The notes: generated by a model not told the origin, from the sequence alone. Counted from the stretch's first letter, positions 43,237 through 53,218 are shown. The stretch: 64,000 nucleotides of DNA from Abyssibius sp040880065 (GCA_040880065.1 JBBDJE010000054.1:9630-73629), one strand, 5' to 3'. Made by a program: numbers and translations.

Positions 43237-44025
43237 TTACGGATTCGTGCGGCCAAGCTGTTCGGCAAGGCTACTGGCTTGCGCAGGGCGAAACGTAATG
43301 CCACCCGGTGCCTCGCGCAAAAGCGGCAGCAAAACCGCCATGGCAGGGCCGATTTCCACCCCCGCCGAAACCTGTTCGCCGCCCCATTGCGCGATGGCGG
43401 AAATCAGCCCGACCATTTGCAACTCGCCATTCACATTGGCCAGAATGGGCGCGCCCGATGCCCCCGGCCCGGCGCTGCATGATAAAAGCATTGCCCCGGA
43501 TTCACGCGCGACAATGGCGCAATCTTCCTCGATCGAGGGGGCATTCGCGCGGTCGACCGCATAGGAAATGACCGAAACCGCCAAAGATTCCGGCGCGTGG
43601 CCAGAGATGTTCAGCGGGGCAATGCCGCTGGTATGAACCGGCAGATCAAGCTCGATAATGGCGATATCGCGCGCCAGTCGATAGGCCCAATCCTGACCCG
43701 AAAACTGAAACTCGGGATGGATCGCATAGCGTTTGGCGCGCCGGTAGGCAGCCGCGCCGCCATTGCGCCAGCCGGGTTGAAACTCGATGGATTCGGGCGG
43801 ATAAGCCGTGTTGTTCGCGCCAAAAAGGCAATGCGCCGCGGTAAGCACCAGCCTGTTGGTGATGAGCGTTGCCGAGCAAAGCGCATGGCCGTTGTTGATG
43901 GACAGCCGGCCGACCGCCTGCCAATCGCGTGCCGCATCGGCTGAGTTAAGGCTGCGCAACGGCGTTTGTGCGGCCAGCGGCGCGGCAACGACAAGCAGTG
44001 CAAACAGGGTGAACGCGCGAAACAT
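43237..44025 (-). CDS. Secreted trypsin-like serine protease
   Basis: The 262-residue protein has a signal peptide (MFRAFTLFALLVVAAPLAAQ) and a chymotrypsin-fold catalytic triad: His in LTAAHCLFG (residues about 60-68), Asp in RDIAIIELDLP (about 119-129) and the Ser region CSAGPGASGAP, where the canonical G-D-S-G-G-P is changed to GASGAP. The Ser is kept but the preceding Asp is not. Two cysteine pairs (AHC with ALC, DC with SC) could be disulfides. It lacks a PDZ domain, so it is not DegP-like. The altered Ser loop might narrow specificity or lower activity. Confidence 0.85.
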   Translation of the reverse strand: MFRAFTLFALLVVAAPLAAQTPLRSLNSADAARDWQAVGRLSINNGHALCSATLITNRLVLTAAHCLFGANNTAYPPESIEFQPGWRNGGAAAYRRAKRYAIHPEFQFSGQDWAYRLARDIAIIELDLPVHTSGIAPLNISGHAPESLAVSVISYAVDRANAPSIEEDCAIVARESGAMLLSCSAGPGASGAPILANVNGELQMVGLISAIAQWGGEQVSAGVEIGPAMAVLLPLLREAPGGITFRPAQASSLAEQLGRTNP

Positions 44026-44064
44026 AGCGATTGTTATACGCCCGATAAGCGCAATGCGGCAACG

Positions 44065-44460
44065 CTATTTCGTGCGCTTGGCCAGATGATAGCGCAGCGC
44101 GTCATGCACCATATGGCCGATAATTTCGGCAGGCAGGTTTGCGGCATGGGAAAAGGTGGCGGCGCGGTTTTCGATAAAATCAACGCCTTGAAAAACCGCG
44201 CGCCACCTGGCCACAAGCGTGGTGGTGCAGGGCACATAAAGCAGCGCATGGCTGGGGCTGGCCCCGATGCGCAAAGTGGTGCCAATACGGGCTTTGCGCG
44301 GCAGATACGCGGGCTGGTCCCATTTGAGGCATTCCGCCAGCCCGCCAAGTTCGGGCATGGTTTGCGCGGTTTTCAACACCAGTTCGCGCAAGGCCAGCGC
44401 AGGGTTCTGGCCCTCGGATGGAAGCGCTGCATAGGCGGCCTTGATGACGGGTGCAAGCAT
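44065..44460 (-). CDS. DUF1801 domain protein
   Basis: This 131-residue protein matches the DUF1801/YdhG-like family, a small alpha-beta domain with unknown function related to iron-chaperone frataxin-like folds by some classifications. Typical features are ECLKWDQPAYLPRKARIGTTLRIG and ALLYVPCTTTLVARWRAVF. The ATG at 44460 is 3 bp from the glcF stop, so it is probably translated from the glc transcript. No role in glycolate metabolism is known. Confidence 0.75.
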   Translation of the reverse strand: MLAPVIKAAYAALPSEGQNPALALRELVLKTAQTMPELGGLAECLKWDQPAYLPRKARIGTTLRIGASPSHALLYVPCTTTLVARWRAVFQGVDFIENRAATFSHAANLPAEIIGHMVHDALRYHLAKRTK

Positions 44461-44463
44461 AGA

Positions 44464-45759
44464 CTAGCCTTGGGCGATGTGCAGTTGCGGTGGCTTTGGC
44501 CCGCCTGTTGCCCAGTCGAGCAACTCGGCCGTATGCACAACGGGAATGCCGGTTTTCGCGCCGATCTGCATCATGCAGCCGATATTGCCAGCGGCGATGA
44601 CATCGGGGTTGATCGCAGCAAGCGTGGCCAGTTTGCGCCGCCCGAGTTCGGCGGCAATGGCGGGTTGCAGCAGGTTGTAGGTGCCCGCCGAGCCACAGCA
44701 CAGATGCGCATCGGCAGGTTCAAGCACCGTAAAACCTGCGGCGCGCAGCAGGTCTTTTGGCGCTTGGGTAATGCGCTGGCCGTGCTGGAGCGAGCAAGCG
44801 GCATGGTAGCCCACGCGCAGGGGCAGCGGCGCGGTGGCGGCGTTTAGCCCTAACTCGGCCATGACTTCGGTGATATCGCGGGCAAGGGCGGCAACGCGGG
44901 CGGCATCGCTCGCCAGTGCCGTGCCTTCAAACATGATGCCATAGTCTTTGATGGTCGTCCCGCAGCCTGAAGTTGTGATGACAATCGCATCCAGCCCGCC
45001 CGCCGCAATCTCGGCTGTAAAGGCGCGGATATTGGCGGCGGCAAATGCGTGGCTATCCTTGCCACGGCCCATATGATGGGTCAGCGCACCGCAACAGCCC
45101 ATGGCCTTGGGAATGACCACCTCGGCCCCGTGGCGGGTGAGCAGGCGGATGGCGGCGGCGGAAATATCGGTGTTGACGGCGCGTTGCGCACAACCCGTCA
45201 GCAGCGCCACGCGCAGGCGCTTGGGGGCGGTGGCGGCGTGGGTCTGCGCATCTTCATGGCGGGCGCGCGGCGGCAGGGACTTCGGGGCGAAGTCAACCAT
45301 GCCGCGCAGCCGCCCCGGCAAAAAGCGCGCAACGGGGCGGGCCAGCCATGCGCCCAGAATGGCGGCGCGAAACCGGTTCGGATAGGGCAGGATTTTCGCC
45401 AGAATAAACCGCAGGGCACGATCAGGCAGCGGGCGTTTATGCGTGGCCTCGATATGGGCGCGGGCATGGTCGAGCAGATGCATGTAATCCACCCCGCTGG
45501 GGCAGGTGGTGGTGCAGGCAAGGCAGCCAAGGCAACGGTCGATATGTTTGACAAGTTTCGCATCGGCGGCACGGCCGTTTTCCAGCATGTCCTTGATCAG
45601 GTAAATGCGGCCGCGCGGGCTATCAAGCTCATCGCCAAGCACCTGATAGCTAGGGCAGGTGGCGGTGCAGAACCCGCAATGAACGCAGGCGCGCAGAATT
45701 TTTTCCGAACGTGCGGTGGCAGGGTCGGCAAGCTGCTCGGTGGTGAAACTGGTTTGCAT
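44464..45759 (-). CDS. glcF: Glycolate oxidase iron-sulfur subunit
   Basis: The 431-residue protein has two [4Fe-4S] binding motifs near the N-terminus, CVHCGFCTATCPSY and CLGCLACTTTCPSG, followed by two CCG-type domains (GCCGALTHHMG and LCCGSAGTYN). It transfers electrons from GlcD-bound FAD to the quinone pool. I start at the ATG at 45759; the longer open frame upstream covers glcE out of phase. It is the last gene of glcDEF, one base after glcE, and is followed immediately by the DUF1801 gene. Confidence 0.95.
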   Translation of the reverse strand: MQTSFTTEQLADPATARSEKILRACVHCGFCTATCPSYQVLGDELDSPRGRIYLIKDMLENGRAADAKLVKHIDRCLGCLACTTTCPSGVDYMHLLDHARAHIEATHKRPLPDRALRFILAKILPYPNRFRAAILGAWLARPVARFLPGRLRGMVDFAPKSLPPRARHEDAQTHAATAPKRLRVALLTGCAQRAVNTDISAAAIRLLTRHGAEVVIPKAMGCCGALTHHMGRGKDSHAFAAANIRAFTAEIAAGGLDAIVITTSGCGTTIKDYGIMFEGTALASDAARVAALARDITEVMAELGLNAATAPLPLRVGYHAACSLQHGQRITQAPKDLLRAAGFTVLEPADAHLCCGSAGTYNLLQPAIAAELGRRKLATLAAINPDVIAAGNIGCMMQIGAKTGIPVVHTAELLDWATGGPKPPQLHIAQG

Positions 45760-45760
45760 G

Positions 45761-46828
45761 TCAGGCCATTTTTGCGTGGTTGAACAGTGCTTTGGGGTCG
45801 AATTTCTGGCGCAGGGCCACTGAGAGCGCCGCCTGCGGGCCGGGTTCGGGGTGAAAGGCGGCGGCTGCATCATCCAGCCGTGTAGCGTGGCCGGTATGGG
45901 GCATGGCGGCGCGCAGGTCGGCGCCCTTGGGGGCAATGGCCCAGATAAGCCCGCCTGCCCAGTCATAGGCAATGCGGCTGGCCGCAGCGGTGCGCAGTGC
46001 AGCGCCAGTGGCAGCACCATGGCTGGGGCGGGTGGAGATGCGCCAGAGCGTTTCGTTTGGCTCTGGGGCCATGCCATGAAGCTGGCGCGCGGCGGCCCAG
46101 TCGTGTTTAGCAAGGCTGAATTGCGGCAAGAGCGCTTGCAGTGCTGCCGTGCGGGCCTTGGTGCTGGCGGCAAAGCCTTCCAGCCGCAGCAGGGTTGCGC
46201 CGCCGCAAACATGCTGGGCGGCGGAAACATCATAGGGCGTGGCGAGCGCTTGGGTCAGCGCGGCAATCGCGGGCACATCGTCGAGCCCTTCGGCACGCAG
46301 GGTAAGCGTGGTTTCGGGTGCAGGCAAAAGCTTCAGCGCCACCTTGGTAATCAGCCCGAGCGTGCCGTGGCTGCCGCAAAGCAGGCGCGTTGTGTCATAG
46401 CCAGTGACGTTTTTCATCACCCGCCCGCCCGCGCGGTGGATTTGGCCAAGCCCGTCGATGAAGGTCAGCCCTAGGGCGGCATCGCGGCACGCCCCCGCCG
46501 AAATGCGCCGCGCGCCCGACGCGTTCGCCGCCACCACACCGCCGATGGTCGATGCCCCCGTGCGGCCAAGGGCTGCGCCGGGCAAAACCGGCTCGAACGG
46601 CAATATCTGGTTGTTTTCCGCCAGCGCTGCTTCGACCTCGGCCAATGGTGTGCCTGCGCGGGCAATGATGGTCAGCGCGCCGGGGTCGTAATGGGTGATG
46701 CCGGTGAGCGTTTCGGTGAAAATCGGCCTGCCGGTTGCGGGGCCGATACTGCGCGACCCGCCGCCAATAATGTGCAGCGGCCCGGTTGCAGTTTTGATTT
46801 GGGCAGCGAGCTGCGCTTCAGCCGTCAT
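45761..46828 (-). CDS. glcE: Glycolate oxidase FAD-binding subunit
   Basis: The 355-residue protein is a short FAD_binding_4 protein. PLHIIGGGSRSIGPATG and ASTIGGVVAANASGARRISAG and AALGLTFIDGLG (read as separate parts) form the PCMH-type FAD fold. The C-terminal region is Ala-rich and shorter than in GlcD, as expected for GlcE. It overlaps the glcD stop by 4 bp and is 1 bp from glcF, so the three genes are one operon. The product oxidises glycolate to glyoxylate together with GlcD and GlcF. Confidence 0.93.
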   Translation of the reverse strand: MTAEAQLAAQIKTATGPLHIIGGGSRSIGPATGRPIFTETLTGITHYDPGALTIIARAGTPLAEVEAALAENNQILPFEPVLPGAALGRTGASTIGGVVAANASGARRISAGACRDAALGLTFIDGLGQIHRAGGRVMKNVTGYDTTRLLCGSHGTLGLITKVALKLLPAPETTLTLRAEGLDDVPAIAALTQALATPYDVSAAQHVCGGATLLRLEGFAASTKARTAALQALLPQFSLAKHDWAAARQLHGMAPEPNETLWRISTRPSHGAATGAALRTAAASRIAYDWAGGLIWAIAPKGADLRAAMPHTGHATRLDDAAAAFHPEPGPQAALSVALRQKFDPKALFNHAKMA

Positions 46829-48255
46829 GCGCGGCGGCTTTTGGTGAGTGCAAGCGGGAAAACCTTGCCGGGGTTGAGCAGCCAGCCGGGGTCAAACACA
46901 TCTTTGATTTGCAGTTGCAGATCGAGCTCGGCTTCGGTGAACTGGGTGAGCATCAGTTCGCGTTTTTCAACACCAACGCCATGCTCGCCGGTGAGGCAGC
47001 CGCCAGCATCAACACAAGCGCGTAAAATATCGGCCCCGAGCGCCTCGGCCTTTTCAAGTTCGCCGGGCTGGTTGGCGTTGAACAGGATAAGCGGGTGCAT
47101 ATTGCCATCGCCCGCATGGAAAACATTGCCGACGGCAAGGCCGTATTGCGCGCTCAGGCTTTCGATTTTCTCAAGCATATCTGGCAGTTCGCTAATGGGA
47201 ATGGTGCCGTCAAGGCACATGTAGTCATTGATCTGGCCCATCGCGCCGAAGGCGGCCTTGCGGCCTTTCCAGATATTTGCACTTTCTGCCGCGCTGCGGC
47301 TTTGGCGGATTTCAACCGGGTCGAGCGCGCGGGCAATGGCGGTGATGCGGGCGAGTTGGGCGTCAATTTCCGCATCCGAACCTTCGACCTCGACAATCAG
47401 CAAGGCGGCAACATCGGGATAGCCCGCGCCTGCAAAATCTTCGGTCGCACGTATGACCGTGCGGTCCATGTATTCGATGGCGACAGGCAGGATGCCGGCG
47501 CGGATGATGTCGGACACGCATTGGCCTGCTACTTTCGGCGCATCAAAGCCGATCAGCACCGGGCGCGCGCCTTCGGGTTTGTGCAGGATGCGCAAGGTCG
47601 CCTCGGTCACCACGGCGAGTTGGCCTTCGGAACCGCAGATGAGGCCGAGCAGGTCAAGGCCGGGCGCATCGAGATGGCCGCCGCCAAGCGTTACAATCGT
47701 GCCATCCATCAACACCATGGTTACGCCAAGCAGGTTTTGTGTGGTCACCCCGTATTTGAGGCAATGCGCGCCACCGGAATTCATGGCGATATTGCCTGCA
47801 ATGGCGCAGGCAAGCTGGCTGGAAGGGTCGGGCGCATAGAAAAACCCTAGCGGTTCCACCGCACCGGTAACAGACAGATTCGTGCGGCCGGATTGCACGC
47901 GAACAAGCCGGTCTTCGGTTGAAATTTCCAGCACTTCGGTCAGGCGGGCCACGCCAAGCACCACACTATCGGCCGAGGGCAGCGCGCCACCGGCCAGCGA
48001 TGTGCCCGCCCCGCGCGGCACGACCGGCACGCCAAAGCTGTGGCAGATTTTGAGCGCTTCGCAAACCGCTTGCGTGGAGCGCGGCAGCACAACGGCCATG
48101 GGCGTGCAGCGATAGGCCGCGAGCGCGTCGCATTCATAGACATGGGTTTCGCGGGCATCGTCGATGACACAATCATCACCCAAAGCGCGGCGCAGGGCGG
48201 CCACTATGGCGGGTTTTTGCGCTAATAGCGCCTCTTTGGGCGGGGGCATGTGCAT
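46825..48255 (-). CDS. glcD: Glycolate oxidase catalytic FAD subunit
   Basis: The 476-residue flavoprotein has the FAD_binding_4 domain (VPVVPRGAGTSLAGGALPSAD, GNIAMNSGGAHCLKYG, ICGSEGQLAVVTEATLRI) and a FAD-linked oxidase C-terminal domain with the metal-binding pattern FHAGDGNMHPLIL and CLTGEHGVGVEK. GlcD carries the active site for glycolate and D-lactate oxidation. I choose the ATG at 48255; an ATG two codons later (48249) is equally plausible. It begins the glcDEF operon, and a 170-bp gap upstream holds its promoter. Confidence 0.94.
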   Translation of the reverse strand: MHMPPPKEALLAQKPAIVAALRRALGDDCVIDDARETHVYECDALAAYRCTPMAVVLPRSTQAVCEALKICHSFGVPVVPRGAGTSLAGGALPSADSVVLGVARLTEVLEISTEDRLVRVQSGRTNLSVTGAVEPLGFFYAPDPSSQLACAIAGNIAMNSGGAHCLKYGVTTQNLLGVTMVLMDGTIVTLGGGHLDAPGLDLLGLICGSEGQLAVVTEATLRILHKPEGARPVLIGFDAPKVAGQCVSDIIRAGILPVAIEYMDRTVIRATEDFAGAGYPDVAALLIVEVEGSDAEIDAQLARITAIARALDPVEIRQSRSAAESANIWKGRKAAFGAMGQINDYMCLDGTIPISELPDMLEKIESLSAQYGLAVGNVFHAGDGNMHPLILFNANQPGELEKAEALGADILRACVDAGGCLTGEHGVGVEKRELMLTQFTEAELDLQLQIKDVFDPGWLLNPGKVFPLALTKSRRA

Positions 48256-48425
48256 GGCTGCGGGCTCGTTGTGTGGCGTTGGTATTTTATGCGGGCAAAA
48301 GGCGCTGTTTGCTAGGGGAAACTGGCCGCGCGCCTGTTTGCCCATAGCGCGAGTCACGCCAAAAAAGCGGGCGGGCGGCACTGGCCAGATTTCTATCCTG
48401 ATGCCGCCTCTAACAATGCGCTGGT

Positions 48426-50492
48426 TTACCGCCCCTCGCGCCGCCATGCCAGAAGGGCAAAACTGGTGGCAAGCAGCAGCCAGACCCATGGTTCGGCCAA
48501 GGGTGACTGGCGCAGGCTGGTCACCGCATAGGCGTTGCGGCGCACAAGACCGGCCCAGCCGCGCCCTGCGGCAAGGCGGCCTTCATTGACGCGCAAAATA
48601 TCGGGCATGCCGTCTTCCAGCAGGAATATGCCGCCGCCGGAGGCGGTGATATGGCTGGCCAGCAGGGCTGATGTGGCAACCGGTTCTTCAAATTCGCGCG
48701 GGGCGGCAGGGCCGGTGGCGACAACGGCCACAAGATCGCCTTCGGACAGGCGGTAAATGCCGGATTGATCGGCGATGAAACTACTCTGGAACGCGCCGGG
48801 TGCAACTTCAAAAAGGGTGATCTCGGCACTTGTGCCATCGGGCGCGGTGATGGTTACGGGGCCGGGCGCCCCTTCGAGCAAGCTACGGGTTACGGTGACA
48901 TTCGGACCATTGGCGCTGCCGCGCAGCACGTCTTCCTCAAGCTCGGGTTCTTGCATCAGCCAATGCGACAGGCGGCGCAAAAGCTCGGCCTGCGGGCCGC
49001 CACCCTCAAAGCCGCGCGCCCAAAGCCAGACCTGATCGGAGGCCAGAAGCGCCACGCGCCCTCTGGCCATATGGGCCAATTGTAAAAGCGGCGTGCCATT
49101 GGCCCCCGTCAGCACCGTATGGCCAACCTGCGGCATAACATCGACCTGCTGGAACCAGCGGCCCCAGCTTGGCCCGCCCTCGTTTTCCACCAGCCCTTGC
49201 CAGCTATCCAACCCGCGTGTGACCGGGTGGCGCTCGCCGATTTCGGTGATATCCGGCTGGAACGGCGCGTTGAACACCCGCCCGCTGGGGGCGGCGGGCA
49301 GAACCTCGCGCAGGGGGGTGCGATAAAGGCTGTCGGGGCCGGCATAGCCCTCGGCATCGGCCACAAGCAGCGCGCCGCCGTTTTGCACATAGCGGGCGAT
49401 GTTTTGCAAATAGGGGTCGGGCAGCACGCCTTGGCGGCGGAAGCGGTCAAAGATGATCAGATCGAAGTCATCGACCTTTTCCATGAACAATTCCTGCGTG
49501 GGAAAGGCGATGAGCGAGAGTTCGGTATAGGGTACGCCGTCTTGCTTTTCGGGTGAGCGTAAAATGGTGAAATGCACGAGGTCAACCGCCGGGTCGGCCT
49601 TGAGCAGGTTGCGCCAGGTGCGTTCGCCCGCATAGGGCTCGCCCGAAACCAAAAGCACGCGCAGCCGGTCGCGCACGCCGGTCACCGGCAGGATGACGCG
49701 GTTATTGGCATCGGTGAGTTCGCCATCGGCGGCGGGGGTCCAGATTTCCAGAATGTTCTCGCCCGCGCGACGCAGCACAAGCGAAAGCGGTGTGGCGGCA
49801 TTGACCGGCTGGTCGTTGAGGCGGATGACATCGCCGCCATTGATGGTGGCGTAAACCGGCACGGCGGGGGTGCCGGGGGCTGCGCCCGCATCCTCGATCC
49901 GCAGCATGATCTCGACGCTTTCACCGACAATACCGTAGGCGGGTGCGTTCTCGACAAACACGCGGCGGTCCCAGTCGGTTGCCCGCCCGGTTTGCAGCAT
50001 GTGCAGCGGCGCGGGCAACGATTGCAGCGCGCCTGCATCATGCAGGCGGCCATCGGTTATGGCAAAGGCACCGGCCATGCGGCGCGGGTCATGGCGGCCA
50101 AGCGCTTCGGCGAGCGCGGTTTCAAGGCGGGTGCCGTCATTGCCCTGATCGCTCAGGCGGGTGAGGTCGAGCTCGACATCATCGGGCAGGGCGGCGAGCA
50201 GCCGTTCAAGCGCCGCACTGGCGCGGGCGGTTTGCGCGGCACGATCGCCAAGGCTGGCCGAGCTGGTTTCATCAACCACGACAACCGCCACATCGGGGTG
50301 GGGCTGGCGGGTTTCCTGTTGCAGTTGCGGGTTGGCCAGCGCGCCAAGCAGGGCGGCGAGCGAAAGCGCACGCCAGAAGGTGCCGGGCAACCCGCGCCAG
50401 AGGGCCAGCGCCAGCAGCACCAGCCCCGCGCCGCCAAGCGCTGCCAGAAAGAGCCAGCCAAAATGCGGGGCAAAGACAACCGAGGAGATCAT
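48426..50492 (-). CDS. Membrane protein with glutamine-amidotransferase-like domain in the MoxR/BatA cluster
   Basis: The 688-residue protein has two N-terminal membrane helices (residues about 8-55), a BatA-like extracytoplasmic part including DVAVVVVDETSSASLGDRA, a beta-sandwich middle, a class-I GATase-like segment (LRVLLVSGEPYAGERTWRNL, then DDFDLIIFDRFRRQGVLPD and GGALLVADAEGYAG) and a final membrane helix (PWVWLLLATSFALLAW). The GATase-like core appears to lack an obvious catalytic Cys, so it is probably a ligand-binding or structural version. Overlap of 4 bp with the upstream DUF4159 gene puts it in the MoxR operon. Its role in the cell envelope is unknown. Confidence 0.82.
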   Translation of the reverse strand: MISSVVFAPHFGWLFLAALGGAGLVLLALALWRGLPGTFWRALSLAALLGALANPQLQQETRQPHPDVAVVVVDETSSASLGDRAAQTARASAALERLLAALPDDVELDLTRLSDQGNDGTRLETALAEALGRHDPRRMAGAFAITDGRLHDAGALQSLPAPLHMLQTGRATDWDRRVFVENAPAYGIVGESVEIMLRIEDAGAAPGTPAVPVYATINGGDVIRLNDQPVNAATPLSLVLRRAGENILEIWTPAADGELTDANNRVILPVTGVRDRLRVLLVSGEPYAGERTWRNLLKADPAVDLVHFTILRSPEKQDGVPYTELSLIAFPTQELFMEKVDDFDLIIFDRFRRQGVLPDPYLQNIARYVQNGGALLVADAEGYAGPDSLYRTPLREVLPAAPSGRVFNAPFQPDITEIGERHPVTRGLDSWQGLVENEGGPSWGRWFQQVDVMPQVGHTVLTGANGTPLLQLAHMARGRVALLASDQVWLWARGFEGGGPQAELLRRLSHWLMQEPELEEDVLRGSANGPNVTVTRSLLEGAPGPVTITAPDGTSAEITLFEVAPGAFQSSFIADQSGIYRLSEGDLVAVVATGPAAPREFEEPVATSALLASHITASGGGIFLLEDGMPDILRVNEGRLAAGRGWAGLVRRNAYAVTSLRQSPLAEPWVWLLLATSFALLAWRREGR

Positions 50493-53218
50493 TGCCCGAG
50501 CCTTTCGAGCAGGGCGGGCACGTGCACCTGATCGGATTTATAGTTGCCGGTCATCACATACATGATGAGGTTGACGCCGACGCGCCGCGCAATTTCGCGC
50601 TGGCGCTCGCCCGCCATGCCCGCGCCAACGGGAAAGAGCGGGCGGCCATCTTCGCCCATGGCCCAGGCAGCGGCGAAATCATTGCCGGTGATGACAACGG
50701 GGGTGACACCATCATTGAGGTTGCGAAACGGGCTGCCGTCAATCGCGGTGAGGTTCACGGGCGCCTCGACCCAGAGCGTGCCGTCATACCAGCGGCCCGG
50801 ATAGGTTTCGAGCAGATAGAAGCTGCGGCCAAGCACATGGTCGGGCTCGATGGGCGCAAGTGCCGGGATATCAAGATCGGCGGCGATGCGTTGCAGCATG
50901 CGGGCGTTTTCGGTGTTCTGGCCCAAATGTGCGTCTTGCGTGTCGAACATGATCATGCCGCCATTGCGCAGATAGGCATTCAGGCGGGTGATTGCGGTTT
51001 CAGACAGGGCGGGATGGCTGGGTGTGACGGGCCAATAAAGGAAGGGAAAAAACGTGATATCTTCGCTATTCGGGTCTATCCCCATTGGGGCGGCGGGTTC
51101 GATCGAGGTGCGGTCGAACAAGATGCGCGACAAGCCGTAAAGTGCGGCGGCGCTGGCACGGTCGGTGCGGGCATCGCCGGTGATGACATAGGCCAGCACG
51201 GTTTCGGTCGCGGCGATTTGCGCATCATAGGGCTGGTCTTGTGCATCGGCGCTATGCGGTTGGCTTGCCAGTAGGGCGGCAAGGGCAAGGGCGGCGACGC
51301 GTCCGCCGATAAGGCGGCCAGACACGAAGGTTGCGGCCAGAATGTCGAGGATGAGCAGGCAGAGCGCGGCCATCAGCAGCAAATGCCCAAGCGGTTGCGG
51401 CGGTTCGTCGGCCAGGTTGATGCGCGTGGCGCTGGCGGGCAGCGGCAGGGTGCTCAATGTTGCCTCGGGCCCAAAAAGGTTGATGGCCACCTGCCGCCCG
51501 GCGGCAGATTCATAGAGCCCCGGCGGGGTGGTGATGTCGCGCGGGCTGTCAGACAGCACGGCGCCGTCCACCGCCATGGCAAGCGTGGGTTGGCCCAAGT
51601 GGCCAAACCCGTCAAGCGTGGCAACCGGCAGCCATGTCTGGCCAGCAAGGTCGGCTGCTGTGGCCCCTTGCCCGCCTGCGCCAATCGCAAGGCGTTCGAG
51701 CATTTCGACAAACAGGCCCGAGAGCGGCAAATCGGACCATTCGGCGTTGGCGGTGACATGGAACAGCACCAGCCGCCCTCGGCCAAGCCGTGACCATGTG
51801 ACCAGCGGCGTGCCATCGGCCAGTTGCGCGATGACCTTGCTTGGCAGGTCCGGGTCGGGCTGGGCGAGCACTTGTGCGGTGACGGTCACATCTGCTGGCA
51901 CGGTCAGACCGGCAAAGGGGCTGTTTTCGGGCCAGTCGCCAAGCGCGCGGGGCTCGGCCCATGTCATCGCGCCACCAAGCGCGCGGCCACCAGCACGCAG
52001 ATGCACGGGCAATAGCGGGTTGGCTTCCATTTGCTCGGCAGCGGCTTGTGCTACGCGCGGGCCCGCAAAGCGCAAGAGCGTGCCGCCAGCTTCCACCCAT
52101 GCCTGCAAGCCAGCGGCTTCGGCTTCAGGCAGCGTGGCGATATCGGCCAGCACAATCACATCGGGTGCGGTGGCCATCAGTGCGGGCATGTCGGCTTCGG
52201 TTAACTCGGCAGAGGGGCCGAGCGCGTTGGTCAGGTAGTAATGCGGCGAGACAAGTGGCGGGGTTTCGCTTGCCGATGATGTGGTCAGCAGGCCGACCTT
52301 GCGGCGGCGCAAACCGTCATCGGCCAGCGCAACGGTGCCTGCACTGGCATGGCCTGCCAGCGCGATGCGGCTGATGCGGTTGCGCAGTTCCAGCGGCATA
52401 TCAAACAAAGCGGCGGCGGCGGTGTCATCGGCGGCAAATTCGGCGCTGGCACGCCACAGCGCCACCTCGGCCCCACCGGGGGCCGGGCCATAGGCCACAA
52501 GGTTGGCCGTAAAAGCGGAACCTGCACTGGCGCGGATAACCGGCTGGATGAGGCCGGTTTCATCCAGACCGGGCGGCAGCAGTGCAAATGCAGGCGCATC
52601 GGGCATGACGATTTGCAGGCTGCCTGCGGCGGTGAGCACCGCGCCAAGCCCGCCATCTTCACCCAAAGCATCGGTGAACCAGACGGTGTCAAAACCAGCC
52701 GCATCACCAAGCCATTCGGCCCAAGCGGCGCGGTTGGGCGCATAGGGGGCGGGGGCAAGGCCAGTAAGCGTGGCGAGCAGGTCTTGTGCGACGCCAAATT
52801 CCAGCGGGCTGGCGGGGATGGGCGATGTCAGCAAATGCAGCGCGGTCGGGCGACCGGCGCGCGCGGCTTCGTTCAACACGGCTTCAAGCCGCTGGCTGCG
52901 CGCCGTCCAATCGGGCGCAGAGGCCCAGCTTGCATCCATAACCACCAACAGCGGACCGCTGCCCGTGGCTTCGGTTTTCGGGTTCAGCACCGGGGCGGCA
53001 AAGCCGATAATGGCGGCGGCGAGCGCGGTGAGGCGCAGCAAAAGCAGCCACCACGGCGTGCGCGCGGGGGTGTTTTCAGGGTCTTTCAGGCCAAGCAGCA
53101 GGCGCACGGCAGCAAAGGGGCGGCGCACGGGGGCGGGTGGTGTGGCGCGCAGCAATAGCCACAAAACAGGCAAAGCGAGCAGGGCAAAAAGCAGGAACGG
53201 GTAGACAAAGGCGATCAT
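50489..53218 (-). CDS. DUF4159/BatA-like large membrane protein
   Basis: The 909-residue protein starts with BatA-type helices (MIAFVYPFLLFALLALPVLW and WWLLLLRLTALAAAIIGFA), then a VWA-like LLVVMDASWASAPDW where the metal-site motif is altered, several beta domains, a late pair of helices around HLLLMAALCLLILDILAATF, and a C-terminal DUF4159 domain beginning near SGDARTDRASAAALYGLSRI (approximate) with FFPFLYWPVTP and GGMIMFDTQDAHLG. I start at the ATG at 53218, which overlaps the DUF58 stop. It is the biggest member of the MoxR-DUF58 cluster. Such proteins are often found together and presumed to form an envelope complex, with no defined function. Confidence 0.87.
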   Translation of the reverse strand: MIAFVYPFLLFALLALPVLWLLLRATPPAPVRRPFAAVRLLLGLKDPENTPARTPWWLLLLRLTALAAAIIGFAAPVLNPKTEATGSGPLLVVMDASWASAPDWTARSQRLEAVLNEAARAGRPTALHLLTSPIPASPLEFGVAQDLLATLTGLAPAPYAPNRAAWAEWLGDAAGFDTVWFTDALGEDGGLGAVLTAAGSLQIVMPDAPAFALLPPGLDETGLIQPVIRASAGSAFTANLVAYGPAPGGAEVALWRASAEFAADDTAAAALFDMPLELRNRISRIALAGHASAGTVALADDGLRRRKVGLLTTSSASETPPLVSPHYYLTNALGPSAELTEADMPALMATAPDVIVLADIATLPEAEAAGLQAWVEAGGTLLRFAGPRVAQAAAEQMEANPLLPVHLRAGGRALGGAMTWAEPRALGDWPENSPFAGLTVPADVTVTAQVLAQPDPDLPSKVIAQLADGTPLVTWSRLGRGRLVLFHVTANAEWSDLPLSGLFVEMLERLAIGAGGQGATAADLAGQTWLPVATLDGFGHLGQPTLAMAVDGAVLSDSPRDITTPPGLYESAAGRQVAINLFGPEATLSTLPLPASATRINLADEPPQPLGHLLLMAALCLLILDILAATFVSGRLIGGRVAALALAALLASQPHSADAQDQPYDAQIAATETVLAYVITGDARTDRASAAALYGLSRILFDRTSIEPAAPMGIDPNSEDITFFPFLYWPVTPSHPALSETAITRLNAYLRNGGMIMFDTQDAHLGQNTENARMLQRIAADLDIPALAPIEPDHVLGRSFYLLETYPGRWYDGTLWVEAPVNLTAIDGSPFRNLNDGVTPVVITGNDFAAAWAMGEDGRPLFPVGAGMAGERQREIARRVGVNLIMYVMTGNYKSDQVHVPALLERLGQ

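Noticed and set aside
44464..46233. A longer glcF frame beginning at 46233
   Set aside because: The extra 158 residues lie opposite the phase of glcE and look like shadow sequence; the ATG at 45759 gives the normal GlcF N-terminus.
46825..48489. GlcD starting at 48489
   Set aside because: The extension overlaps the end of the neighbouring gene and does not resemble GlcD; the start at 48255 is adopted.
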